From Choristoneura fumiferana (Eukaryota > Arthropoda > Insecta > Lepidoptera > Tortricidae), in NCBI RefSeq assembly GCF_025370935.1, contig NC_133486.1:5399635-5463634 (forward strand): a DNA stretch of 64,000 nucleotides, given 5' to 3'. A program made the position numbers and the translations under genes. How positions within the stretch are numbered: position 1 is the first letter of the stretch; every line of letters begins with the position of its first letter. Shown here one piece after another: positions 11,748-23,396 of the stretch. The notes under the pieces are model-generated. The model ran no database searches. It had not been told where the DNA came from and saw only the letters and a list, made by a program, of their open reading frames with translations.

Positions 11748-13340
11748 ATTTACTTACATGTATGTAATTTCAATTTTACATCGCATTGCTTTTTACTATA
11801 ATGATGTAATTTTTTAATGACAGATAAATAAATGTATATTATTATTATGTATATTTTTTGTGGATTATGAAAACAAGACTAGATTTAGTAGCTATCCAGG
11901 TATATAGCATTTGACACACTGAACGTACCTACCCATCTTAACAGTGGCGTCAACCTTTTTTGGGTTCTTGGTTAATGCCTCTTCTGCGTTTATATTATGC
12001 ATAGCAATTACAATATCTATTACTGTTTACAGACCACAGTAACCGCAAAGTTCAAAATATCCACGCATTCTTACAGGTGGTCTGCTTTCACAACGCGAAC
12101 TAAACTGTCATTAATCTAACCGCATCGTTATTAATGAATGACAGACAGACGGACACGCCGGTTTCGTTAGGTTAAACCGTATACATTCTTAACGAGTTCT
12201 TTGTAACGTTATTTTTGGTTTGGTCAACTCTTACTGAGTCAAGGACCAAGTTATGACAGAAATCTCACAAAGGGCAATTTGCGTTTCTTCAAAAGTAACA
12301 CAATGCTTTTTTGCAAGAAGTTGTCGGTTAAATGAGTTTTCAAAAGTAAATGGAGAATGTGTGTTGAGGGAATGGTCTTTCGCGCTATAGGCGTAGATTT
12401 GAAAAAGAAGAAGCAATTATGAGATTCATTAGTTTTAAGTTTGTTTGTTATTTGGGTTTTTGAAGTTTGCTCGGTACCTAAGTTGTTAAAGTTCGCTAAA
12501 TTCTGTAACAATGTTAAGGTACTATAGTATTGTATTTAGACGCATCCTATCAACAAATCAACCGTCGACAAACATACTATACTATAGGTTAGTAGATTCC
12601 TATCCTACCTTCAAAGCTACCTTGCTGCTACTTGCAGTTGTTGCTATAGGTACTTAGAATTTTGTTGCTTTTTAGGCTGCTTTGAAAGTGACTCACGACA
12701 GAGACGGTGCCAACCATGACTTCGTGCATGCGCTTCTAATGTCCGCTTCTATTTCCTCTCCAATATCCGATAAACAAAGCATTGCATAACTCGATTAGGA
12801 AGTGCCAGTGTCCTTCGTGTCTGACGCGAGCAGGTGCCGACGCAGCGGGTTATTAATACGTGTCACGACACGTGTTTCTTGCACCATCCGTCGCGCGTTG
12901 CCAGTGTTACCAACCCTAACGAGGCAATATACTGTTGCCTTTTTTTGTTTTTTTTTATTCCATCATGATCAAAAAAAAATTTTTACTCGATAAACCTGTG
13001 ATTTATAAATCACAATCATAACTATTATTTCGCAAAAGCGTTACCCTTATTCCCTGACGGAATGTCCACATAAGATTTTTTTTGCTGACTGTACTTGCAT
13101 TGTCGTCCAAACTTTGTTTATCAGACAATGTTTTCTGCCATTTATTATTAATACATTTAAATAAACAATTCTTGTACCTACATTTATTTATTCATTTCGG
13201 ATTTCTCAGAAACGGCTCTCACGATGTCGATGAAATTTGTTATGAGGGTATTTACGGAGGCGAACAATCGATCTAGCTTGGCTTTAACTCTGAGAAAACG
13301 CGTATTTTCGAGTTTAAGCCTGAGCGCAGCGTTGTCTAGG
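11748..13340. other. No gene recognised
   Basis: AT-rich sequence with short frames only. GCTGACTGTACTTG at 13,084 looks like a solitary end of the TACAGTC MITE family. Confidence 0.5.
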
Positions 13341-13422
13341 TACAGTCAGCATCAAAATTAGCTGCACATTTTCGTTTTGCAGCCACGTACTAAACGCCAT
13401 GCAAGATTTGATGCTGACTGTA
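13341..13422. mobile_element. TACAGTC-type foldback MITE, arms CAGCATCAAA
   Basis: TACAGTCAGCATCAAAATTA...GATTTGATGCTGACTGTA; 82 bp. It shares its terminal TA with the next element. Confidence 0.85.
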
Positions 13423-13721
13423 CAGTCAAGTGCAAATATATTGACACGGCCAAAGCTACAAAAATATGTAGGTATAATACTTACACGGCAATACAATACG
13501 ATACAATACAATAACTCTTTATTGCAAACCAACACAGTAAGCAGTACAGAAAACACAGGTATATACTTGTCAACCACTGTATATTTTTAAATAAACACAT
13601 TTTCATTTTCATTTTCATACATAGAGATTTTCTAAGGACCTTAATTTTAAGTGCATAAAGTCGTGTGTGGTATACACAGACATATTTTTGCAACTTGTTG
13701 ATATCTTTGCACTTGACTGTA
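13421..13721. mobile_element. TACAGTC-type foldback MITE, arms CAAGTGCAAA, with an inserted LINE tail
   Basis: TACAGTCAAGTGCAAATATA at the left and TATCTTTGCACTTGACTGTA at the right. The middle (about 13,490-13,618) is a foreign LINE 3' end in minus orientation (ACAATACAATAACTCTTTAT...) ending in ATTTTCATTTTCATTTTCA. Confidence 0.8.
13490..13618 (-). mobile_element. LINE 3' end fragment (TATTGTATTGTAT tail), copy 1
   Basis: ACAATACGATACAATACAAT + AACTCTTTATTGCAAACC on the plus strand, the reverse of a LINE tail. A second copy is at 51,330-51,455. Confidence 0.7.
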
Positions 13722-13963
13722 CGTACTGTTTAATATAATTTCGGTGCTTTTCGGTGTCATAGGGTTGGCAACACTGCGCGCCGATCTCGTTGTGCCACCA
13801 TTTAATGCGGACAATCAATCTGCGGATAAAGATGATGTTACATGGTCTTATGTAATGACAGGTGTAAGTCGTGCGCATGCGCAGCTTGCCGGATTAAGGT
13901 GATTGCGATGTGACTTTTTGCAATGGGGCCTTAGGAAGTTTAGTTTTTTCACGCTAGACCAAG

Positions 13964-14107
13964 TACAGCCGCCATCAGATATTTCGGAGCGGCCAGAGTG
14001 GTCAAAAATATCGGCACATGCACTCTATTATTAAGGTACCTATTAATGTTCATGTATCAATATTCTTGATCACCTTGGCCGCTCCGAAGTATCTGATGGC
14101 GACTGTA
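13964..14107. mobile_element. TACAG-type foldback MITE, arms CCGCCATCAGATA
   Basis: TACAGCCGCCATCAGATATT...CGGAGCGGCC pairs with GGCCGCTCCG...TATCTGATGGCGACTGTA; 144 bp. Confidence 0.85.
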
Positions 14108-14187
14108 CGAGTAAATTCAGTTGCTCGAAGCAGGAAACAGTCAAGCATTTTTCGTCAATCAATAATAGGTAGTTTTGGCTATCTGTA

Positions 14188-14347
14188 CCCTTAGTGTAAG
14201 TTTTCTGTTACAAAATACGTCTCGATCGCGTTCGCGTTAAAATCTCAATTTGTATGGAAACACGAACAGCGCCTCTAGCGGAACGTTTGCGATGTTCGTG
14301 TTTCCATACAAATTGAGATTTTTAACGCGAATATGATCGAGACGTTA
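14188..14347. mobile_element. CCCTTAGTGTAAG foldback MITE, copy 1 (right arm truncated)
   Basis: CCCTTAGTGTAAGTTTTC...CGTTCGCGTTAAAATCTCAA...GAAACACGAACA, loop GCGCCTCTAGCGGAACG, then the inverse arm up to CGAGACGTT, where it diverges. A complete copy is at 55,359-55,544. Confidence 0.9.
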
Positions 14348-16885
14348 ATATTTCGACAAGTTCTACAACGTGTCTCTACCCTCTGCAGCTCTGGACAAAA
14401 GCTGAAATCCCGATTAGAGTTCCTTTTCAGAAGTCTACTCTAGTCTAGTATAGTAAGTTATTTGACTACATGAATTAAAAAAAAAAATATATTTATGTTC
14501 TGAAGTATTAAATAGTAAATCAGTAATTTCTGCGTTAATACTGTGGCGTTTGGTATGAAGGCACATAGGTTAGGAATACCCTAATCAACACGTTTTATTC
14601 ATCTCTGTCCAGGTAGAAACACGTTGTATAAAACCTGCTTCTTTTTATTTATTACGCCCATGCGTGCACAGTTCAATCCTAAACAACATAAAAACTAAAT
14701 AAAGTAACATTCCTGTCTACACAACACACGTAAAGGTGAACGAGCAGAACGTGTCACGAACCGAACCGAACAGTCTTCCGAAAGAATTTGTAAGTCCCCG
14801 CATAATAACTTACGTACACAACCAAATTTTGATTCCTAGGCCACCATGGAACCTTATCATAATAAATAATTTAAATTCTCTGTAAGAATGTTTATCGAAT
14901 GACGTATAATGTCGTTACGACAAGGTTCTGTAGTGGCCTAGGAATCAAATTGGTTGACTATACGTACTCACTCTAGTCTAGGTACGATAACCGTCTCCAT
15001 TCGAAGCTGTTTTGAAAATTATTGAATTATAAATATAACAAACTGGACGTCAGTTTTTAGGATCGGCGCCACGTGGGTGGCTTGTTTTGTAGCTTAATGC
15101 AGCTGTAAACTCATTTAGATGCTCTTTAAGATTAGGAATTAAATTGAGGTGTCCTTGAATGTAATTGTACGAGTTTTTTTGCCTTTGTGCGAATAGAGAG
15201 AGTACTACTTGGTACTAAGGACATTATAATTAATAATTGCGCAAACACTTATTCCTTAAATAAATCCCCGCAATACGAGCACTGTTATAAATGAATAAAT
15301 GAAATAAAAAAAATCCGTTGGAAATAAATGAATTTATTATTATTATTATTATAATCTGAATCAGTACCACCATTAAGAATTTACGGCTACCATTAATTTC
15401 TCCATGCAAATAATTTACGCCGTCGCTCTCTTAAACTCATGGTAGTGGTACTGGGGTTTGGTTTCTGGCGTGAGATAGTTAACTCTCGGGAAATAATGAT
15501 CCAAAATCATACAGGAATTTTAACTTTTCGAAACAAATTGGTTAAACAGTCCTTTCAAGTCTCATTTCAACACATAATGAAACATTAATCCGAATTAAGC
15601 GTGTAGAAGCTTTTCTTTATTGCATTGCAAAATGTATAGGACCGGCACCTGGCTACCGTGCCCTGTGAAATTAGATTTAAGCTCATACTGCACAGCGAAA
15701 TGATTATCGTTGCCCTACATACCTACGACGGCCGGCAGAGCTTGATCGACGTTCATTTATGCGGTAGGTACACGCTACTCAAAATAACATCAACATTTTG
15801 ATAATCATGTTTTTCACATGTAACAAAATCGATAACTGAGATTTTACTTCACCATTGCAATTAGTACGTTTGTGCACTTACCCATGGAGTAACAACATTA
15901 ATGTGCGCTTAAGATTGAGTAACGCGCAAGTTTTTATTACTCGCTTAGCGAACCTTTAAGTCCAACATTGTTGAAGGCCGACGTTTAATCGGCACCTTAT
16001 TGAAAATTTCCGTACCGAAACCGCGCAATGCACAATTTTGTCTAAATTCATAATAAAATGTTTGACCTCCGGCGACCCGATCCAAGCATGCGCCGGCGTT
16101 TCGTTTGAGTTTTACGAAACCCGAGCGAATTAGAGCAGCAATTTATGTGTGCGACGTGTCCTAGACGGATTCGGGTACAATGCGGTTTGCGTAACACGTT
16201 GTTAACTAAACCTAAAACGACGCGCGCACACGGCTGGGACGAGATTTATATCGCATGGGTTGAAGTCCTTTGCGCTTCCTTGCTCCGTTTTTTAAGAATC
16301 AGACTGCGTGTAATAAGTGCCAAAGCAAATACACAATTTCAGACGGTCGGTTTCTACAGTAAAATTGTAAATTGACCATTTCTTAAAACAAAAAATACAA
16401 AAAACATGTTAGACTATTTATTCTATCACTTATTTAGGTGATCAGATCACTGTGTTACTCACTGTAAAGCGTGTGATAAAAATCATTGATTCTTTTCAAA
16501 ACTTGAACTACAACTTTGGACATCTCTTTGGATTGGACTCATTATCCCCTTTAGTTCAGAACCATCGTCGCTGTAGGGCCAGAGGGCCACTATAAGTTTT
16601 AATGTCAAGTGTCAACTGCAAACCTCTCAGCTCTCAGTTGACAGACTGTTTCCAACAGGAATGCTACAAGGCGTGCCGGATACAAACATAATGCAGTATA
16701 GCATACCAGCAACGGTAAATTGAATTATTTAAACTTTAGCCAGGTTTCGCAATTTCTATTTAGATACCTGTAGTTTCGATTTAAATAGTAAGTACCTATT
16801 GTAGGCTTAACTTAACGTCTTAGTAATATCAAAGAAGATGATGAATGTTAAGAGGATTGTGTAGCTATAAATTTTCATACAAAAA
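14348..16885. other. No gene recognised; one foldback at 14,822-14,953
   Basis: The frame at 16,145-16,375 (+) has no motif or splice context. 15,640-16,330 is somewhat GC-richer than its surroundings, without other signals. Confidence 0.5.
14822..14953. mobile_element. Foldback MITE CCAAATTTTGATTCCTAGGC
   Basis: CCAAATTTTGATTCCTAGGC...CATGGAACCTTAT pairs with AAGGTTCTG...GCCTAGGAATCAAATTGG; 132 bp. A half copy is in GMC intron 1 at 37,803. Confidence 0.8.
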
Positions 16886-17193
16886 GCGATAACGTTTTTC
16901 GCCCCTTAAATGTTGTCCAATTTTAATAATTTTTGTATATGTTGTAGATATAATAAAAAACTAAGGCCGTACGTTTTCATTTTAAAGAAATATTGTTTAA
17001 AACAAAAGTTACAAGCATCTAAATATCTATATTTTTGGCTAGAAAATTACCTCTGACGTTTTAATTTTTTAATTTTAACCAAACTGAATTAATAAAAAGA
17101 AAAACGTACAGCCCTAGATTAAGATGTACTGATTCGAATGACATCAAAATCGTCTCATTTTGTGAAAGTTTAAGGGGGGGGAAACGTTATCGC
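16886..17193. mobile_element. MITE with GCGATAACG ends
   Basis: GCGATAACGTTTTTCGCCCC...TTAAA at the left and TTTAAGGGGGGGGAAACG...TTATCGC at the right are inverted matches of about 25 bp. 308 bp, AT-rich interior. Confidence 0.75.
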
Positions 17194-17305
17194 CCGAAAC
17201 AATGTTTCAGAAGGAAATAGTAGGCAATCGCCTCCAGGACTGGCAACTCTCTCTATCGCACGATGCGGGTCGGGGGCAGGGGTATTGTAGTGATGTCAGA
17301 GGTGA

Positions 17306-17349
17306 TATCGATATTATTATAGCCTAGGGTGGAGAAAGTAATATCGATA
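17306..17349. promoter_or_regulatory. Two DRE-like TATCGATA motifs
   Basis: TATCGATA occurs exactly at 17,306-17,313 and 17,342-17,349, followed by ATCGATCGATACC. In Drosophila this is the DREF-binding element of many housekeeping promoters. No coding exon is visible within several kb, so it may be the promoter of a gene with distant exons, or chance. Confidence 0.35.
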
Positions 17350-18080
17350 TATCGATCGATACCGACAGGTTTATCAGGAAATAAAACACTATCGTGAAAA
17401 GTGCCTCCGAATAAGTTTATTGATTTTTATTGTTTTATTTTAGAGTCTTCAGTGTTTTATATCTCTTGTATTTTGGTCGAGTAGCCTTGGTAGCGAAACT
17501 GACTAAACTTTATTTTGTATAAGTTACAAAATTATAATACAACTGAGCACGGTCGATAAACTGGAACGTATTTGAGTGCCGTATAAGTTACGCGCGTGAG
17601 ATTTAAGAGAGAGAAGATCTACGAGCTATACGGTACAGCGTTTATTTTTTGCCTTCTAATAAGCCGAGGACCCAAGCCAATAGGCGACTATTTTGCTACA
17701 CACTTACATACAATTACAATACGTGAGCTTTTAGAAAACCCTTCGGGATTCGGGAAATCGGAAGGAATTATTAAAAAATGACAATTGTCTTTTTGACTCA
17801 GTAGCAATCCATCACGCGTAGAGTGCAATCGTTGTGTTTTCATTGATTTATATAGAGCAGTTAAAACCACCACTTACATATATTTATTTAGGTAGTTTGT
17901 TATTTTTCGGAAATTGATTTCCATGGTGAGTCAATTTAAGCAGGGTATTTCTGTAAATAAATGTACGACATGTATAAATAAATTTTTCTCAAAAATGTCC
18001 GTAAAAGTTGACATTATTCTTTACATATCAGAAGGTGAAGTGCATAGTTTACGGTCAGCGAAAAATTAAAAAGTTAAAAA

Positions 18081-18129
18081 GATTGCAGGCGCGCTAGCTC
18101 GACAATAATGAATTAGCGCGCCTGCAATC
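18081..18129. repeat. Perfect 16-bp inverted repeat hairpin
   Basis: GATTGCAGGCGCGCTA, a 17-base loop, then TAGCGCGCCTGCAATC. GC-rich in an AT-rich setting. Confidence 0.85.
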
Positions 18130-18420
18130 AGTCACATTTTTTTTAAGTTAAAAAGGCCATGGAAATGTTGGCACAAGTCGTATACAGTCAAGTCTAATGG
18201 CCGGTATCAGAAATTTTGTTGGAACTCCGGACTTTTCCTATTGGGTCTGAAATTGCTTGTGGTGTTTTCAGTGGAAAAGTACACCTGCAGTTTATTTTTA
18301 ATGAAAAAGGCGGGAAAGCATAACAAAAAAATTGGAATAAAATAAAATTTTATAATATATTTTGAGAAAAAAAATTCTATTTCAGAATTTTTCACCATTT
18401 TTGAGAAAAGCTTTATATTA

Positions 18421-18530
18421 GTCTCGGCTGGAATAGCAATTGCTGGCTTCGTATTAGTTAAACGGACTCGCAAGCTCGTCCGTTTAATACTCATACTCAG
18501 CCAGCAATTGCCTACTTCCAGGCCACGACA
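18421..18530. mobile_element. Foldback element GTCTCGGCTGGAATAGCAAT
   Basis: GGCTGGAATAGCAATTGCTGGC pairs with GCCAGCAATTGCCTACTTCC, with an inner hairpin AAACGGAC...GTCCGTTT. The start resembles that of 49,649-49,745 (GTCTCGGC...GCAAT...GTATTA). Confidence 0.65.
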
Positions 18531-19102
18531 ATAATCTACTATTGTATACAAGTTGAAAGTTTTAAGAAAAAAGTTGGTCGTAAATATTTTAATAATGTGC
18601 AAGACCAAGTTATAGAAGCAACGGGGATTTCGTAAAGTACATTTAAAAAATATAAAACGAAAGAAAACCAAAAAATTCATTTGACGTGCCCAAGAGAAGT
18701 AGATACAGTATAACAACAGCTCTATATACTTCCAAATAAAAGTAGTGTGTGGAGGCGGGTGTTCTCAATTTAAATTGACGATGGAAGAATTCGAAAATGG
18801 TGATTTTGTTTTATTTGTATAATGACAAAAAGTCATATTGTATTAAAATTTGAAAAAGATAATAACTTTTTACGGTAACTTAGAAAAGTTTCGCAAGTTG
18901 ATAAAAGAACAGAAACGCATATTATCACGATCGCGTGTTATCGTCTTTACCCGAAGCATGTTCTAAAATCAAGATTCTTTTTAAGAGTTGAACGGAACTT
19001 TGGACTTACCGTTGGACTCTTATGACTTTAAAAGAAAGGTATGTGGTGTTGCGATTTCGAGTTTCCACTCTAGTTTTAAGGCAATAAATAATAGTTAAAA
19101 AA

Positions 19103-19260
19103 GCTCGGCTGCCGGTCGGTCAGTCAGTGTGCGCCGCGCGCAGCTAGGCGTGCCCGCCCGCAGCGTCCCCCCTGCTGCTGTCGCAGTGTGCGTGAGAGTT
19201 TGCCATGTTTGTGTTTGTGTTGTTGACGCCTGTGAGTTTCGCCGTGAAACAGATATAAAT
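19103..19260 (+). promoter_or_regulatory. GC-rich island, candidate promoter / 5' exon
   Basis: An abrupt GC- and CpG-rich block in AT-rich DNA. It contains tandem arthropod initiator-like TCAGTCAGT at about 19,121-19,129 and an AT-rich stretch about 30 bases upstream. A possible splice donor GTGAGT follows at about 19,229. No coding continuation was found. Confidence 0.35.
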
Positions 19261-21244
19261 TTTAAGAATACCAACTCGCGTCGCGTATCGGCACTACACA
19301 ATCCTCTTAATGTAAGATGGGTTTATCACTTAGTTGTAACTTATTGTTAACTTCTTACCACAGGTAGTGTAGTAAATGTGCTCTGGGTTTATTATTTAAA
19401 ACCATAAATAAAATCGTGTAAAAAACTAAACTACGTCTTTCAATAATAGACACTCTCATGATCGAAAGCACGACATAAGTAGGTACCGATTTTTCAAAAT
19501 GTTCGGAGGTATATTATTAGGTTTAGCATGTCTTTACTCGGCGTAGTAGATAAAGGCTCTTGCAATGCGGTAAGTAAAAGGTCTCTCCAGGTTAATCCGG
19601 CAGTTAAATCAAAAGATAATTTATAATTGCTAAAAATAAAAATATTACAAAACTTCCTCAAACTTTACCAGACAGTAACCGTGTCCTAATGGATCGGCGT
19701 TCGTTATCGGCCGATCGCAACCGGACTTGAGAGTAAAAGTTAACTGAACCACCTGTTCGCTGCAGGATTTGATATTAGTTAAGTCATTGTTTAAATACCT
19801 ATTGGCTTTGTTGGGGTTTAAGCCTTACAAAGGTTAGTGATAATGTTAGACCAGTGAAGGCAAAAACCACTGTCATTTTCTAATATTGAAAACTGTTTGA
19901 AAACAAAATAAACTATTTTTAACAGTGGATGCTTATTCTTCTTTAAACTAAACTTTAAAAACCAAAGGATAGTTTCAATTTTAATATTATAAAATTTAAC
20001 ATTCACTCTCATTGATTTGATTACCTACATAATAATGTCAGATTTGCATTTTAATGATACTATCTATCTACTCAAATCAAATCAAAACCTAATAGTAATG
20101 TGTGTACCTACAAGTGCAGGCTATCTAAATAAGCCGACGTCCAAAGAACATAGGCATGCTTTCCTAATAATTTTACTACCTTTACGAGTAAACTCTTTAC
20201 AAACTATCTTTTAGCGCTCCATCACGTGTACTCTGTCTGTACAGCCTATAAATAGCGCAGCAAAAAGTGGCCGCGATACCGTGACTGGATCGCGCTTTAT
20301 TGGTGCAATGTTATGCATAACAAGTCCCGATTGTAATTATAATATATATAATAGATCTTGGAGTGCGGTGCAGCTGTAGGAGGGGAACCATTCTTGTAGA
20401 TTTTTCATACAAATGAAAAAGACACAAATTTTAAACGAATAAAATAAACTTCGTCGTAGTGTGTGCTACTATGAAGTAGGGTAGGGAGATATTTTAACGA
20501 GTTTAAGGATTTAATCCCGACTTATCGAGCTTTTTTCGGCTTTCGCTGACACGAATACAGTTGGCTACGAGACCTGAGAAGTCTAAATGCGGTCGGGACC
20601 TTAGTCGGTTGAAAAGTAGAAAACATTACATTTTATATACGGTTAGTCAAATAAGTGAGCTAGACAGTTTTCTATGAAATTAATATGTCGCGCCGACCTT
20701 TCAAGTTGCCGGACATGCTTGTCGACATTATTTTTTTATGTCATTCAAACGATAATCAACTTTGGGTAGACCATATGTTTGGTTGATGGTAGGTGGTACA
20801 TTATGTATTTAAAACTAGGCCCCTAAAATTATATTCTAGATTGACTGACAATTCAAAGTAAAGAAATCGTAACCGTAAACAGAGACGCCGTTCCATTATG
20901 AAGCTTGACGTGATATAGCAATGCATAAGCAAATAAGCTTAATTTTATGATGAGACAATGCGACGAAAGAAGTTTCACAACACCCAACACCCAACAATAT
21001 TTGTTTGTTCTTCTTCCACAATGAAATAGCGACCTTTGCTGCTTCAGCCTTAAAATCGTTGACATTGTATGTATTATGCAGTAATGACTAAACACTAGAC
21101 ACATACATATCCGATACATTAAAACGATAAAGAAACAATCACCATCATCCGGTGTTCAGCGACACTGTTATTATAGCACTTGATTGACACCAAGACCTAT
21201 TATTAATAAAAAAAAAAAACAAAGTCACGTAGTTATGGTTACCC
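19261..21244. other. No gene recognised
   Basis: AT-rich; short frames without motifs. Nothing else seen. Confidence 0.5.
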
Positions 21245-21529
21245 CAGACGGTGCACGGCACGCTGTCCGCGTGCGCCCGCGCCATGTCGCAAAGCTTGCG
21301 AAACCTTAATGCCGCTGCTATGGTCAGCGACCTTAATGAAACCGCCCATTGTTTGATGGGGATAGAGAGTGATAATAGCAGCTCTAATAAACATAAGGGA
21401 GTAACCGACGTGGACTCGATAAACCGCCTGGTCGGGCTTATTTGGCTATTCGGAGAAATTGATATGACAATATATACGTTAAAAAATATTGTTTTTCAAT
21501 TGAACGGTATGCAACTCAACGCTCTGTGA
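21245..21529 (+). other. Unassigned open frame with exon-like GC-rich start
   Basis: Follows an acceptor-like TTACCCCAG. The first 60 bases are GC-rich (VHGTLSACARAMSQSLRNL) in an AT-rich setting, and the frame stays open for about 92 codons. The spacing of hydrophobic residues is helical. No family recognised; the last third looks non-coding. It could be an exon of an unseen gene or chance. Confidence 0.25.
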
Positions 21530-22433
21530 ATTGCGATACGATATTCTGAGGCCGCCTTTTGTACCTACTCTTATTTAGCTAAATATAACAATCCAAAACC
21601 AGCTCTGTAGCTACACTCGTTAGCAAAGGCACGTCGGTTACTCCCTTTTGAATGTCAGTTTTTCATATGATCGTGGCAAGTTTGTCACGGTTTGGGTGTA
21701 AGTTTGGTATGTTGTTTTATTTTCGACCACACTCGGTGTCCTTAGTCTGCACTGGTCTGCGGTCGTATTAACTATTAACAAATTTACAAGAGAACCATGA
21801 TAAGACACTTCAATGATCTTACACCAAATAGATTTAAAGGCACGATTCATAGAACTGTTTAGTTTATGTTTGTTCTAAGCACCCTAATGATTGTATGATT
21901 TTTTGGCATAGCGCGTGTTTCGCAAGTTTGATTAAGAAATTTCTCATCGCGTCCTCATGTAAATAACGTCTAATGAAATTATATGTATCGTAGTTCCGTT
22001 CCTCATATTTTAGATATGGTAGAATGAACAAAGTAAGTAACTAACTAATTTCATACGGGCGGCATAACCACAATGAATTATTGCAAGCTGAAATTAGCAG
22101 TGGTGTGCAGTGACCATTTAAGTTAAGCAACCCGGAGCTTGAGCGTGAGTTAGGGATGTGTTCGGATGCAACACCTTGTAGTTACTATACCTACAGTACA
22201 CAAACTTGCTATAGCCGTCATCACTGACATCACGTAAGTAATTTAGGAAACCCGGTGGGAATTGAGATGTTACGATGCGAGGCCATTACATAGTACCTAG
22301 TAATGCAACCTCTTTGATAGAGAACGTTTGATATTGCCAGATAGGAAGTGCAGATAAGGGACAAAATTTGTATGTAACTCACTGGTTCAGTAACTTTACT
22401 TTGAAGTGTCCAGAAATACATCAAAATCAAAAT
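21530..22433. other. No gene recognised
   Basis: AT-rich; nothing supported. Confidence 0.5.
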
Positions 22434-22612
22434 CAAAAATCAAAATTCAGATGCGATGGGCACTTTTACACGTCATTTTTAAAAACTACCAGCGCTTTCG
22501 GAAAGACCATCATTGCCAAGAAGAATGCGCCGCAAGAAACTTGGCAGAAAGTCATTTGACTACAGTATACAATGAAATAAAAGAAAATACAAAATAATAA
22601 TAATAATAATAC
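22422..22612 (-). mobile_element. LINE 3' end fragment (ATCAAAATCAAAATC tail)
   Basis: Tandem TCAAAA units are followed by GATGGGCACTTTTACACGTC, AGCGCTTTCGGAAAGACCAT and GCCAAGAAGAATGCGCCGCA, the usual reversed 3' end of a lepidopteran LINE. It ends in an (AAT)n run. Confidence 0.65.
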
Positions 22613-23189
22613 AGGGATGTATGGGTCCCTTAGTTACAAAACTAAACTCTAACTATAATCTACGTTCAGTGGAAGTGTAGACTGCTTCCACCGTCATAAA
22701 TTTTAATAATTATAATAATAATAATTTAATTCTGAAATTTACATTTCAGGTCAAGTAACCATTAAATTTTTTGAAGCCCGAAGGCTCAGCTCATCTGCCG
22801 CCCCATAGTTTTAAAAGTTACCATTTGCTTATACTAAATTAAAATAAGTGAAGGATACTTGCTATGATGTAATGCATTCGGTATTCAAAGCTACCCCCTT
22901 TGCTCAACTCTCAATTCATAGGGTTATCAGCGGTGTCAAAGATCGGCTATCTATCTGTCACTCGGTCGTGATTCGCGGCCCTAGCCGTGCTCACGCGCAG
23001 GGCACGTTATCACCGGATCTTACTTAATAAGCCGCAGCCGCCGCTTTGATAACAGATGCCGTACAAGCGACTACTAACTTTAACGAAAATCGCGGACAAG
23101 TAGGTACGAGTATATATGTATGCGCAATGTTTGTATCACCATTTTGACTCGCGGGGCCAATTGTATTTCAAATACTATTGTATTTTCAG
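22613..23189. other. No gene recognised
   Basis: Includes a small GC-richer patch around 22,975-23,060 without an open frame. Confidence 0.5.
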
Positions 23190-23396
23190 CAGCAGTGCTG
23201 TTGTGCACGTTGTGTTTCGGCGTGGAGAGTAAGACATCCGGTGAAATTACTGGCACGTGAGGTATCCCATCTTAGGCCTCTAGGTTGGCAACACGTCTGC
23301 AATACCCCTGGTGTTGCAGATGTTTATGGGCGGTGGTGATCTTACCATCAGGAGACCCTCTTGCTCGTTTGCCATCCAGTCGAATTAAAAAAAAAC
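23190..23396 (+). mobile_element. Poly(A)-tailed non-LTR element 3' end, copy 2
   Basis: GTGTTTCGGCGTGGAGAGTA...GAAATTACTGGCACG...CTTAGGCCTCTAGGTTGGCA...GTTTGCCATCCAGTCGAATT, then an A run. Same family as 8,245-8,508 but with an extra GTCTGCAATACCCCTGGTG segment. Confidence 0.8.

Larger units (their letters stand above)
17194..19102. other. No gene recognised; small hairpins
   Basis: Contains the DRE-like motifs, a perfect hairpin at 18,081-18,129 and a foldback at 18,421-18,530. The minus-strand open frame at 18,207-18,716 runs through that foldback and is low-complexity, so I do not accept it as a gene. Confidence 0.5.

Noticed and set aside
18207..18716. 169-codon minus-strand frame
   Set aside because: Long only because of AT-rich low complexity, and it crosses a foldback element; no motif, start context or splice support.
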